A DNA stretch of 64,000 nucleotides, taken from assembly GCF_000633255.1 (NCBI RefSeq), contig NZ_AYMJ01000036.1, positions 23,038 to 87,037 of the forward strand. Direction: 5' to 3'. The stretch comes from Pseudomonas sp. H1h. Its GTDB lineage: Bacteria; Pseudomonadota; Gammaproteobacteria; Pseudomonadales; Pseudomonadaceae. This document shows positions 43,798 to 52,675 of this stretch, piece after piece. The first letter of the stretch is position 1. Each line of letters opens with the position of its first letter. A model generated the notes under the pieces. It ran no database searches, had not been told where the DNA came from, and saw only the letters and a list, made by a program, of their open reading frames with translations. The position numbers were made by a program, and so were the translations under genes.

Positions 43798-45117
43798 TTA
43801 CAGGCCCACGCTCTGACGCAGGCCGGCCAGTGGCCGACGCAGCAGGTACAAGGCCAGCGGGGCGCGCTCACCAAAGATTTTTGCCGTGCCGCGCAGGCCG
43901 ATGCGCGGCGGCGCCTCGCTGAAATTGGCGTCCAGCCGATACGCCAATTGCCCGCCCGCCGTCGGTTGCGCCTCGTAGGCCGAACGCTCCAGCGTGGCGA
44001 GGTGACGCTGCAACGGATCACTGTCGAGAAACAACGCGACTTCGGCCCCCGGCGCCAGGGCAATCGCGTCGCCCACCGCCAGTTCGATGCGCAGTTCGGC
44101 CTGATTCGGGTCAGCGATTTCCATCAGCCGTTCGCCGGTCTGCACCGGTTTGCCGGTCAGGCGCTCGGCGTCGGCGAACACCGCGATCCCGTCACGTTCG
44201 GCGCGCACTTCGCTGCGCGCCAGCAACTCACGGGCGTAATCGCGCTCGGCGCGTTTTTGCTCGGCACGGGCGGCGAGCAAATCGACCTTGGCGCTGGACT
44301 CGGCATCGGCAAACGAACGTTGCGAGTTGGATTTCAGTTCTGCTTCGGCCACACCCAAGGCGCGTTCGGCGACATCGGCCTGGGCCTTGAGCGTGGTGCT
44401 CTCAAAACGCAGCAGCAGGTCGCCGGTCTTCACCAACTGATTGGGTTTGACCAGAAACTCGGCGATCACCCCATCCAGCGGCGCCGCCACCACGCGTCCG
44501 CCCTGGGGCACCACTTCCGCCGGCGCCAGCACCGATTGACGCACCGGGATCAACAGCCCGAGCAACAATACAGCGACCAGCGCCACCTGACGTTTGCGCG
44601 TCCAGCGCAGGCGCCACGGCTTGCGCGGTTGCAGCGCCAGCCAGGCGTGGCTGTAGGTGTCGCCCAGTTGCGCCAGCAGCACTTGTTCGGAAGGATTCCA
44701 CGGGACGTCGCGGGCCAGCCACAGACCGCCGAACACCTCGCCCTTGCGATCAATCAACGGCAGCCAGAACACCTGCGCCGCCGACAGCGAGCGCCAGTCG
44801 GCCTGAATCGACTCGGCCAGCAGATCCGCGGTGATCACTCGCGCCTGCTTCAGCACATTCTGTTTGAACAACTGCGCCACGGCCTGCTCGACGAACGCCA
44901 CGAACGGCGCATTCGGCTCCACCGCACTGACTCCGGTCACCGCCTGCACCTTGCCGGCGATCAACAGCGCCGCATGGCGAAAGCCGAATAGCGCCTGACC
45001 GTCGTTGACCAGGCTGTAGGCCAGTTGCGAGGCATCGCGGGCGGCGCGGGTCTGGCGTTCGAGGTCAAGAAACCGCGCGAACACCTGCTCGGCGCCGCCG
45101 GCCACCGGGGCGTTCAT
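43798..45117 (-). CDS. GAF-like domain fused to HlyD adaptor
   Basis: The protein has 439 residues. The first 165 form a soluble, GAF-like domain (a five-strand pattern with VFWLPLIDRKGEVFGGLWLA) on the cytoplasmic side; one membrane helix follows (about 177-193), then a HlyD lipoyl domain (RVVAAPLDGVIAEF), a coiled coil (about 240-300) and a beta-barrel. A cytoplasmic sensor joined to a periplasmic adaptor is unusual. It overlaps the upstream adaptor gene by ATGA and abuts the M50 gene. The ligand of the GAF-like part cannot be told. Confidence 0.8.
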   Translation of the reverse strand: MNAPVAGGAEQVFARFLDLERQTRAARDASQLAYSLVNDGQALFGFRHAALLIAGKVQAVTGVSAVEPNAPFVAFVEQAVAQLFKQNVLKQARVITADLLAESIQADWRSLSAAQVFWLPLIDRKGEVFGGLWLARDVPWNPSEQVLLAQLGDTYSHAWLALQPRKPWRLRWTRKRQVALVAVLLLGLLIPVRQSVLAPAEVVPQGGRVVAAPLDGVIAEFLVKPNQLVKTGDLLLRFESTTLKAQADVAERALGVAEAELKSNSQRSFADAESSAKVDLLAARAEQKRAERDYARELLARSEVRAERDGIAVFADAERLTGKPVQTGERLMEIADPNQAELRIELAVGDAIALAPGAEVALFLDSDPLQRHLATLERSAYEAQPTAGGQLAYRLDANFSEAPPRIGLRGTAKIFGERAPLALYLLRRPLAGLRQSVGL

Positions 45118-45893
45118 TTGAGCTCCGCGAAATGCGCCGTACCGCTCATGCCCGCGAGCAAGCCTTTGGCTTCGGGAAGTGTGGCGACCAGCAACAGCGT
45201 CTGGCTGCCTTCATCAATACGCGCACCAAGCCGTTTGACCGTAGCGTCAATCGGCTGGCCGGTTTCATCGGGGATAAAGCTGAAGGTCTGCCCGGGTTTG
45301 AGCCTGGCCATCCAGCGCGACGGCACCAACAGATGGATTTCCAGTGTGCGGTTATCCACCACATCAAGCAGCGGCGCACCGGCCGCCACGCTTTCAAAAC
45401 GCTGCACCTTGCGCTCGACCACTTGCCCGTCGAACGGCGCAACCACGCTGCAGCGTTTGACCTGAACCTGATACACCTGGGATTGCGCCTGGGTTTCGCT
45501 GACCTTGGCCTCGGCCCGTGCCACTTCGAAACGCCCGACGGAATTGAGTGCCGCCAACTGCCTGTTGTGTGCCAGCTCCTCACCGGCACCGCGACTGGCG
45601 GCCTGCGCCGCATTGAGCTGAGCCTGATACGCCGAGCAATCGAACTTCGCCAGCACATCGCCCTTCTTGAACGACTCGCCCTCGCTGAACGGCAACTCGA
45701 CAATGCGCCCTGACAACTCACTGGCCAGCACCGCCTGATCCCGCGCCCGCAACACCCCGCGCGCCTCACTGCTGGCGGTGGCTGCCGCAGGGGCTGCGTT
45801 ATCCAGCAGCGGATCGTCTGGCCCGGGCGTTTGCGCCTGAACTGCACACGTTACAAAGGTCAATCCAATAACCCAACCACGAAAACGCTGCAT
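45114..45893 (-). CDS. Soluble periplasmic HlyD-type adaptor
   Basis: This 259-residue protein has a signal peptide (cleavage near AVQAQ) and no membrane anchor. It has the HlyD lipoyl half-motifs (ASELSGRIVEL and CSVVAPFDGQVV) around a short coiled coil, then a beta-barrel and a C-terminal membrane-proximal domain. It is the first gene of the four-gene export operon and should bridge the two anchored adaptors and an outer-membrane duct. The likely duct is the TolC-like lipoprotein of the adhesin unit 18 kb away. Confidence 0.85.
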   Translation of the reverse strand: MQRFRGWVIGLTFVTCAVQAQTPGPDDPLLDNAAPAAATASSEARGVLRARDQAVLASELSGRIVELPFSEGESFKKGDVLAKFDCSAYQAQLNAAQAASRGAGEELAHNRQLAALNSVGRFEVARAEAKVSETQAQSQVYQVQVKRCSVVAPFDGQVVERKVQRFESVAAGAPLLDVVDNRTLEIHLLVPSRWMARLKPGQTFSFIPDETGQPIDATVKRLGARIDEGSQTLLLVATLPEAKGLLAGMSGTAHFAELK

Positions 45894-46046
45894 AACCGCT
45901 ACTCCCTGACGGATGAGCGGAGTCTACGACAGCGGGGGTTAGCGTCAAGCGAAAGGCCAGCATTGCTTCGCTGCCCGTTCTGTAATCCGACCGAAGCGCT
46001 ATGGTCAACCCGTCGAATTCGCTGACTTGCTGCCGTTCGCGCGGTC

Positions 46047-47594
46047 TCAGCGTTGCGCCATCTCCCCCACCGGATACACCGACTCCCATCCCCCACCCAG
46101 CGCCTTGTACAACCCGACCATCGCCAGTGACACCCCGGTCGAACTCTCCACCCACTGCTCCTGCGTAGAGAGCAGCGCGCTCTGCACGGTGAGGACGTTG
46201 ACGAAATCGACCACACCTTCGACGTATTGCTGTTGCGCAGTGCGCAGGGCGATCTGGTTCTGGCGCACGGCTTCGGCGAGGCTGTCGCGGCGGCGTTGGC
46301 TGGCGTTGTAGGCCGTCAGTTGATCGTCGATTTCATGCCAGGCGCGCAGCACGGTTTGCTGGTAGGCGATGGCGGCTTCCTGTTGCTGGGCTTCGCGCAG
46401 TTGCAACATGCCGCGCAGGCGCCCGCCGTCGAACAACGGCAGGCTGAATTGCGGGCCGATGCCGAACGCGCGCGAACCCCAAGAGCCGAAATCACTCAGT
46501 TGCATCGCCTGCGAGCCGAGGCTGCCGGACAGGGTGATGCGCGGATAGAAATCGCCCTTGGCCACACCAATGTTGGCGGTGGCCGCGTGCAGCTGTGCCT
46601 CGGCCTGACGGATGTCCGGGCGGCGTTCGGCCAGTTGCGACGGCAATCCAATGGCGACTTGCAGCGGCGACTGCGGCACCGCGGCGTCTGTGGATAACAC
46701 TTTGGCCAAGGCTTGTGGCGGCTCGCCCAGCAACAGGCTGATCGCGTTGATCAGCTGCGACTGACGCTGCTCAAGCGCCGGCAGGCGCGATTCGATGGCG
46801 GCGACCTGCGCGGCGGCTTCGGCGACGTCCAGATCGGTCGCCACACCATCGTTGAGGCGCAGTTGCGACAGTTTGAGGCTGTGCCGGGCGACGTCGAGGT
46901 TCTGCTCGGTAACCGCACGCGTGTTTTGCACGCCGCGCAGCTGAATGTAGTTCTGCGCGGTGTCGGCAAGGACCGCCAGCAACACCGCGCGACGATCATT
47001 TTCAGCGACTTCGAGGTTGGCGTCGGCAGCTTCGGTTTCCCGGCGCACGCGGCCCCAGAAATCCAGTTCCCAGGAGGCGGAGAAACCGCCGTCCCACAGG
47101 TTGAAGGCCGAATCGCCGTTGTGCCCGGACGGGTCGCTCAAGCCTTTGCCGCTATTGCGTTGGCGCGCGTAGCTGCCGGTCGCGGCGGTGTTCGGGTAGC
47201 GCTCTGCGGTGATCACCTGGCGTGCGGCGCGGCTTTGTTGCAAGCGGCTGCTGGCCAGTTGCAAATCGAGGTTGCTCTGCATGGCACGCTGGGTGAGCGT
47301 CGAGAGCTGGGCATCATGGAAAACCTCCCACCAGCGTTCGTTCAGCGGCTGACTGACCGCCTGGCTTGGGGCGGACCTGGCGGGTTTGGCCCAGTCGGCG
47401 ATTTGCGTGGCCTGGGGTTTGTGGAAATCCGGGCCGACGGTGCAGGCGCTGAGGCCAAGGGCGAGCAAGGCACTGAGGGTGAGTTGCTGCCACTGGCCTC
47501 TTCGCGAGCAGGCTCGCTCCCACACGTTGGAATGCGTTCCTCCTGTGGGAGCGGGCTTGCTCGCGAAGGCGCCAGCCGATTCAACCTTGATCAT
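46047..47594 (-). CDS. Outer-membrane efflux lipoprotein (NodT/OprM family) with REP sequence in the signal region
   Basis: The open frame gives 515 residues from the ATG at 47594 that overlaps the HlyD stop (ATGA). Residues from about 9 to 33 are translated REP sequence, and only then comes the hydrophobic core (TLSALLALGLSAC) and the VGPDFHKP motif usual for the family. A GTG at 47519-47517, 12 bases after GGAGGA, would give a shorter and more normal lipoprotein signal. Two OEP repeats make up the rest. It belongs to the EmrAB-like pump upstream. Whether export still works is uncertain. Confidence 0.85.
   Translation of the reverse strand: MIKVESAGAFASKPAPTGGTHSNVWERACSRRGQWQQLTLSALLALGLSACTVGPDFHKPQATQIADWAKPARSAPSQAVSQPLNERWWEVFHDAQLSTLTQRAMQSNLDLQLASSRLQQSRAARQVITAERYPNTAATGSYARQRNSGKGLSDPSGHNGDSAFNLWDGGFSASWELDFWGRVRRETEAADANLEVAENDRRAVLLAVLADTAQNYIQLRGVQNTRAVTEQNLDVARHSLKLSQLRLNDGVATDLDVAEAAAQVAAIESRLPALEQRQSQLINAISLLLGEPPQALAKVLSTDAAVPQSPLQVAIGLPSQLAERRPDIRQAEAQLHAATANIGVAKGDFYPRITLSGSLGSQAMQLSDFGSWGSRAFGIGPQFSLPLFDGGRLRGMLQLREAQQQEAAIAYQQTVLRAWHEIDDQLTAYNASQRRRDSLAEAVRQNQIALRTAQQQYVEGVVDFVNVLTVQSALLSTQEQWVESSTGVSLAMVGLYKALGGGWESVYPVGEMAQR
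47500..47569. repeat. REP pair inside a coding sequence
   Basis: Inverted REP copies at 47500-47524 and 47543-47569 lie within the 5' end of the outer-membrane factor gene. The reading frame stays open through both copies and the 18 bases between them. Confidence 0.9.
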
Positions 47595-48661
47595 CGCTGA
47601 GTCACCTCACGCACCGCCGGCGCCGAACGGCGGGTATCAATGCGCGCCTCAACCGACATACCAACGCGCAGCCGCTCGGCCAATGGCTGACCCGGCTCAA
47701 GCAGGATCTTCACCGGAATCCGCTGCACGACCTTAGTGAAGTTGCCGGTGGCGTTGTCCGGTTTCACGGCGGCAAAGGTCACCCCCGTCGCCGGCGCGAT
47801 GCTTTCGACGCGACCGCTCAAGGCCTCGCCGCCGAGGCTGTCGACCCGCACTTCAACCTCCTGCCCCGGCTGCACATCGGTCAGTTGGGTTTCCTGAAAG
47901 TTGGCGACCACATACGCCTGGCGCAACGGCACCACCGCCAGCAGTTTGCTGCCCGGCGTGACATAGGCGCCGACGCGCACCGCACGCTCGCCGACCATGC
48001 CATCCTGCGGCGCGGTGATGCGCGTATAGGACAGCTCGAAACTGGCGATTTCCAGCGCCGCCTGCGCATGCTTCAAACTGCCTTCGGCGGCATCGCGCTG
48101 CGCCGTCAGAATCTCCACCTGCTTGCGCTCGGCTGCCAGTTTCGCACTGGCGGTATCCAGCCGTGCGCTCGCCTGATCAATGCGGGTACGCGCCTGCTGC
48201 GCGTTCTGCACAGTGCCGGCACCGACGCCGGCCAAATGGTTGTAGCGATTCAATTCCTGCTGGGCGAAGGCCATTTCCGCCTTGGCCGACACGACGGTAG
48301 CCTGGGCCTGAGCGATCACCGACGTCTGCCGCTCCAACGTCGCCCTGGCGTTTTGCAGCTGCGCGCGGGCGACCAGGGTTTGTGCATCGGCGGCTTGCGC
48401 CGCAGCGCGCAAGTCACGGTCATCGATCAATGCCAGCAACTGCCCGGCCTTCACTTGCTGGTTGTCTTCCACCAGCACCTCCTTGATGAACCCGGCTACG
48501 CGCGGCACCACCAAGGTGTAGTCGGCCGAGACGAACGCATCGTTGGTGGTTTGCTGAGTCCGTTTGCCGAACAGGCCGGGCATCGCCAGGTACACCAGCA
48601 CACCGACCGCCAGTGCGGCGGCCACGGCCACCGCGAGTTTCTGCTTTGCTTGAGTCGTCAT
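47591..48661 (-). CDS. EmrA-type HlyD adaptor
   Basis: The protein has 356 residues. I prefer the ATG at 48661 (AGAAGG five bases before) to the one at 48688 that touches the MFS stop but lacks a site. One membrane helix (about 10-27) is followed by lipoyl half-motifs (DYTLVVPRVAGFI and RITAPQDGMVG) around a coiled coil (about 75-190), then a beta-barrel. It joins the MFS pump to the outer-membrane factor. The order MFS, adaptor, OMF and the overlaps mark a three-gene pump operon. Confidence 0.92.
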   Translation of the reverse strand: MTTQAKQKLAVAVAAALAVGVLVYLAMPGLFGKRTQQTTNDAFVSADYTLVVPRVAGFIKEVLVEDNQQVKAGQLLALIDDRDLRAAAQAADAQTLVARAQLQNARATLERQTSVIAQAQATVVSAKAEMAFAQQELNRYNHLAGVGAGTVQNAQQARTRIDQASARLDTASAKLAAERKQVEILTAQRDAAEGSLKHAQAALEIASFELSYTRITAPQDGMVGERAVRVGAYVTPGSKLLAVVPLRQAYVVANFQETQLTDVQPGQEVEVRVDSLGGEALSGRVESIAPATGVTFAAVKPDNATGNFTKVVQRIPVKILLEPGQPLAERLRVGMSVEARIDTRRSAPAVREVTQR

Positions 48662-48687
48662 AAAAACCTTCTGTTTCAGTACAGCCA

Positions 48688-50226
48688 TCAGGTCGGCGCG
48701 CGCGGCGGAAAGATCCGCGTCGGCAGCCAGAAAATCAGCAGGATCAGCGTTACCGCGACGCCGGCCATGCACACATAAAGATCGGAAGACGTCAGCACCA
48801 CGGCCTGTTCGTGCAGGCGATGGGCGAGGCCCGGATCGCTGCGATCGGCCAACGGTGAATTACCAAGGTTGTCGATCAGCATGCTCGAGTGGAAATGCAG
48901 GCGCGCGGTGGTCAGCGCTTCGATCACCCCGGTGGCGACCACCGCCGCCAGGCCTTTCACCGTGTTGAACCAGGCGGAGGCGAACGGCCCGTCCTGCGGC
49001 TGGATACTGCCGGTGGACAACATCAGCAGCGGCAGCACCGACATCGGCTGACCGAAGATCTGCAGCCATTGCAGGACGTAGAAATTGTCGCGAATCCACT
49101 CCGAGGTCAGCAGCGAGCCGCCCAGGCAGGACAGCGTCAACATGCTCAAACCGATGCCCAGCACCCAGCGGCAATCGACCCAGCGCAAGTTGCACAGCGC
49201 CGCCACCAGCGGTAGCGCAATCAACTGCGGCAATGCGGCGATCAACATGATCGGCGCGGTCTGTACCGGCCGATAACCCTGGACCTGCGCCAGATAGCTC
49301 GACGGAATCAACACCACTGCCTGCAACACCACCAGCACCCCGGCGAGGGTCATCAGTGCGAACGACAGGTTGCGGATGCCGAGCATCTGCAGCTTGAAAA
49401 ACGGGATCGGCTGCGACCATTCGTTGATCAGGAACGCCAGCAGCAACAGCGAGCCGGCACCGAGCAGGGCGCAAATCAAGTCCGACTCGAACCAGTCCAG
49501 CCGGTTGCCCTGCAGCAAACCGATCACCAGCATGCAGATCGCCGGAAAGCCCAGCAGCAGCCCCTTCCAGTTGAAGGTTTTGAGGCGTTCCAGGCGCAGC
49601 GGGTCCTGCGGAATGCCCCAGGCGACCATTGCCATGGCAATCAGGCACGGCACAATGATTTGCCAGAACGTCCATTGCCAGCCGACGTATTCACTCCACA
49701 AGCCGGCCAGTGGCGTGCCGAGGCCGGGGCCGAACGTCGCGGTCAGCGCGTACCCCGCCAGGCCATAAAGTTTGAAATTGGCCGGCAGAAAGCGCAGCGC
49801 AACGGTCATCAGCATCGGCGGCAACGCGCCGCCGGCCAGCCCTTGCAGGGTGCGCATCAGCAACAGGCTTTCGTAGTTCGGGGCAAACGGGCACAGCACC
49901 CCGAGCAGCGTGAACAGGCTGATCGCGCAGAGGGTGAAACGGCGCAGCGAGAAGGTCACCGAGCACCACGGCGCGAAAGCCATCGCCGCCACCGAGGTCG
50001 CGGCATAGCAGGCGACCAGCCAGGTGCCTTCGTCGTACCCGATGTTCAACGCGCCCCGGATGTCGGCAAGCGCGACCTTGGTCACCATCTCGTTGAGGCC
50101 CGAGACCAGCACCGCCAACAGCACACCGACCAGGCCGGTGATGATCCGCGCCCCGAATACCGGTGGCGTGACCGCCGTCGCCGGACTGGCCGCAGCGATG
50201 GGCGCCGGAACCGTCAGGGATGTCAT
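48688..50226 (-). CDS. EmrB-type MFS drug transporter (DHA2 family)
   Basis: The protein has 512 residues and about 14 membrane helices, as for the DHA2 family. Motif C-like GYALTATFGPGLGTPLAG near residue 155-172 marks it as an antiporter, and DIRGALNIGYDEGTW is typical of EmrB. It exports lipophilic or aromatic compounds by proton exchange; the substrate is unknown. It is the first gene of the pump operon. A LysR gene lies 218 bases upstream in the same direction, so LysR control is possible. Confidence 0.92.
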   Translation of the reverse strand: MTSLTVPAPIAAASPATAVTPPVFGARIITGLVGVLLAVLVSGLNEMVTKVALADIRGALNIGYDEGTWLVACYAATSVAAMAFAPWCSVTFSLRRFTLCAISLFTLLGVLCPFAPNYESLLLMRTLQGLAGGALPPMLMTVALRFLPANFKLYGLAGYALTATFGPGLGTPLAGLWSEYVGWQWTFWQIIVPCLIAMAMVAWGIPQDPLRLERLKTFNWKGLLLGFPAICMLVIGLLQGNRLDWFESDLICALLGAGSLLLLAFLINEWSQPIPFFKLQMLGIRNLSFALMTLAGVLVVLQAVVLIPSSYLAQVQGYRPVQTAPIMLIAALPQLIALPLVAALCNLRWVDCRWVLGIGLSMLTLSCLGGSLLTSEWIRDNFYVLQWLQIFGQPMSVLPLLMLSTGSIQPQDGPFASAWFNTVKGLAAVVATGVIEALTTARLHFHSSMLIDNLGNSPLADRSDPGLAHRLHEQAVVLTSSDLYVCMAGVAVTLILLIFWLPTRIFPPRAPT

Positions 50227-50337
50227 GAATGCACACTCCGGAGGGAAAAATACCGGAGCATCTTAGTCGGGCTTACTGCTGACGAAAATTGACTTATCGG
50301 CAGGTTATAAGTGCGCCAGGCGCAGCAATCAATATCC

Positions 50338-50428
50338 CTGTGGGAGCGGGCTTGCTCGCGAAAGCGGTGGGTCATTCACCCTGTGCGTTGCCAGACACGA
50401 CGCCTTCGGGAGCAAGCCCCCTCCCACA
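50338..50428. repeat. REP pair, right copy degenerate
   Basis: A good REP copy (50338-50362) and a diverged one (50402-50428, with CGGGAGCAAGCCCCCTCCC) lie between the MFS start and the LysR stop. The MFS promoter must also be in this 218-base gap, but I see no clear boxes. Confidence 0.8.
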
Positions 50429-50444
50429 CTGACTCGGTGTGGAA

Positions 50445-51362
50445 TCAGGGTTGCGCGGCCAGCCAAGTCTCATCGCAACACGCCTTGAGCGTTTCACGCA
50501 GCCAGCGGTGCGCCGGGTCCTTGTCGAAGCGCGGGTGCCAGGCCTGGGTCAGCATCAGCGTCGGCAACGGGATCGGCAGGTCGAACGAGCGCAATTTCAG
50601 ACCCAGTCGGCGCACGCTGAGCAAGGCTTCCTTGGGCACCGGCAGAATCAGATCGGAATCGGGCAAGGCGAACATCGCCGCGTGGAAGCTCGGCGCGATC
50701 ACCGCCACCCGCCGCTCCAGACCCAAGGCGTTCAACGCGGTGTCGATGGGGCCACGGGCAATGCCACGGCGCGACATGCTGATATGGGAGAACCCGGCGT
50801 AACGCTCGGCGGTGATTTCGCCGTCGAGCAACGGATGATCCTCACGCACCAGACCCACGAAATGCGTGGAAAACAGGTTTTGCACTTTGACTTCAGGGGT
50901 CACCGGGCGGGTGTTGCTGACGCTCAGATCGATGCGCCCTTCGCGCAGCGCTTCATCGTCGCCATCACCCTCCGGGACGAAGCGCAACTCGCAGTGCGGC
51001 GCCAGCTGGTCGAGGGTATCGAACAGCTTGCCGCCGTACACGCCGATGAAAAAGTCGTTGGCGCGGATGCTGAAACGCCGGCGCAAAGTGCCCAGTTCCA
51101 CGGTGTCGGCCGACCGGAACAACAGCGCCGCTTGCTCAACCACATCACGCACTTGTTCGCGCAGCTCGAGGGCTTTGGGGGTGGGCACCAGGCCACGGCC
51201 GGCGCGCACCAGGATCGGATCGCCGATCGCTTCACGGATGCGCGTCAGGGTGCGACTCATGGCGGCGGGGCTGAGGTTCATGCGCCGCGCAGCACCGACC
51301 ACACTGCCCTCGTCGAGCAAGGCGTCGAGGGCGACCAGAAGATTCATGTCCGGGAGTTGCAT
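50445..51362 (-). CDS. LysR-family transcriptional regulator
   Basis: The protein has 305 residues from the ATG at 51362; a GTG nine bases earlier is an alternative. The N-terminal winged helix (MNLLVALDALLDEGSVVGAARR, LSPAAMSRTLTRIREAIGD) is clear, and the substrate-binding domain (about 95-300) follows. It lies between the pump operon and the sulfonate-uptake operon, both in the same direction, so either could be its target. Its own upstream region is repeated three times (see 51366-51746), which may affect its expression. Confidence 0.9.
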   Translation of the reverse strand: MQLPDMNLLVALDALLDEGSVVGAARRMNLSPAAMSRTLTRIREAIGDPILVRAGRGLVPTPKALELREQVRDVVEQAALLFRSADTVELGTLRRRFSIRANDFFIGVYGGKLFDTLDQLAPHCELRFVPEGDGDDEALREGRIDLSVSNTRPVTPEVKVQNLFSTHFVGLVREDHPLLDGEITAERYAGFSHISMSRRGIARGPIDTALNALGLERRVAVIAPSFHAAMFALPDSDLILPVPKEALLSVRRLGLKLRSFDLPIPLPTLMLTQAWHPRFDKDPAHRWLRETLKACCDETWLAAQP

Positions 51363-51365
51363 GTA

Positions 51366-51746
51366 GAGCACTCGTGGCTGATCTGGATTGATCCAGGTGC
51401 AATGCTAGCAAACATCCGTGAAATCGGTGGCGCATGAACCGACGTCTTCGCGAGCAAGCCCGCTCCCACAGGGGGAATGCAGTTCAAATGTGGGAGCACT
51501 CATGGCTGATCTGGATTGATTCGGGTGCTGCTAGCAAACATCCTTGGAATCGGTGGTGCATGAACCGACGTCTTCGCGAGCAGGCTCGCTCCCACAGGGG
51601 GAATGCAGTTCAAATGTGGGAGCACTCATGGCTGATCTGGATTGATTCGGGTGCTGCTAGCAAACATCCTTGGAATCGGTGGCGCATGAACCGACGTCTT
51701 CGCGAGCAAGCCCGCTCCCACATGGAAATGCATTTCAAATGTGGGA
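51366..51746. repeat. Three tandem copies (about 126-128 bases) of the LysR upstream region, each with an REP
   Basis: Copies start at 51366, 51494 and 51620 with GAGCACTC(A/G)TGGCTG and continue through GATCTGGATTGAT, GCTAGCAAACATCC, ATGAACCGACGTCTTCGCG and an REP (51445-51471, 51572-51597, 51698-51722) to TTCAAATGTGGGAG. Copy 1 borders the LysR start and has several differences from copies 2 and 3, which are nearly identical. A further inverted REP (51740-51764) closes the array. This accounts for the whole 426-base gap. Confidence 0.9.
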
Positions 51747-51788
51747 GCGGGCTTGCTCGCGAAGGGGCCAGCCGTGCCCGCACACATC

Positions 51789-52655
51789 TCAGCGCTGCAT
51801 GCCCCAGCGCTTCACCGTTACCCGCTCCAGCGTGTCGAACACCAGGTTCTCCACCAGCAAACCAATCAGGATCACCACCGCCAACCCGGCAAACACCTTG
51901 TCGGTGTACAGCTCATTACGGTTCTGGAAAATGTACCAACCCAGCCCGCCCTTGCCGCTGGTCGCACCAAACACCAGCTCGGCGGCGATCAGCGTGCGCC
52001 AGGCAAACGCCCAGCCGATTTTCAGCCCGGCGAGAATCGATGGCAGCGCCGCCGGAATCAGGATGAACAGCACAAAACGCATGCCCTTCAGCCCATAGTT
52101 GCGCCCGGCCATGCGCAGGGTTTCCGAGACGCCGAGAAACCCGGCGTAGGTATTCAACGCCAGCGCCCACAGCACCGAATGCACCAGCACGAAGATCAGG
52201 CTGTTCTGCCCCAGCCCGAACCAGAGCAAGGCGAGTGGCAGCAAAGCAATTGCCGGCAACGGGTTGAACATCGAGGTCAGGGTGCTCAGCAGATCCCGGC
52301 CAAACTGGGTCGAGACCGCCAGCGTGGTCAGGGCAAACGCCAGCACGATGCCGATCAGATAGCCCTTGATCAGCACCACCAGAGATATCCACACCTTGCC
52401 CAGCAGCTCGCCGCTGAGCAGACCGTCGTACAACGCATGACTGGTCTGCAGGAAGCTCGGCAGCAGCAAGTCGTTGTTCTGCACCCGGGCGATCACTTCC
52501 CAGAGGATCGCCAGCAGAATCAGGATCAGGCTTTTACGCAGCCAGCCCTGTTGCCACAGGCGTTGGCGCAGCGGCAATTCGCGCTCGAGCGGCACGCTGG
52601 TCAGCGGTTCAAGGACGGTTTCAAACTCTTGTCGCAGGGACGATGGTTGGCTCAT
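51789..52655 (-). CDS. ABC transporter permease, sulfonate/taurine type
   Basis: The protein has 288 residues from the ATG at 52655 with GGAGGA seven bases before. It has about six membrane helices and the coupling segment (ETLRMAGRNYGLKGMRFVLFILIPAALPSILAGLKIGWAFAW) typical of SsuC/TauC permeases. It works with the ATPase and binding protein encoded just upstream. It is the last gene of the operon; the substrate is probably a sulfonate or sulfate ester because of the dioxygenase gene. Confidence 0.9.
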   Translation of the reverse strand: MSQPSSLRQEFETVLEPLTSVPLERELPLRQRLWQQGWLRKSLILILLAILWEVIARVQNNDLLLPSFLQTSHALYDGLLSGELLGKVWISLVVLIKGYLIGIVLAFALTTLAVSTQFGRDLLSTLTSMFNPLPAIALLPLALLWFGLGQNSLIFVLVHSVLWALALNTYAGFLGVSETLRMAGRNYGLKGMRFVLFILIPAALPSILAGLKIGWAFAWRTLIAAELVFGATSGKGGLGWYIFQNRNELYTDKVFAGLAVVILIGLLVENLVFDTLERVTVKRWGMQR

Positions 52656-52675
52656 CGGGCAATCCTCCAGAACGC

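Noticed and set aside
46047..47594. Outer-membrane factor as the partner of the M50-HlyD operon
   Set aside because: It is translationally coupled (ATGA) to the EmrA-type gene and separated by 153 bases from the soluble HlyD gene, so it more likely belongs to the EmrAB-type pump. A shared role cannot be fully excluded.
51445..51764. Regularly spaced repeats that could suggest a CRISPR array
   Set aside because: The repeats are REP elements within a 126-base tandem duplication; the sequence between them is itself repeated, not unique spacer sequence, and no cas genes are present.
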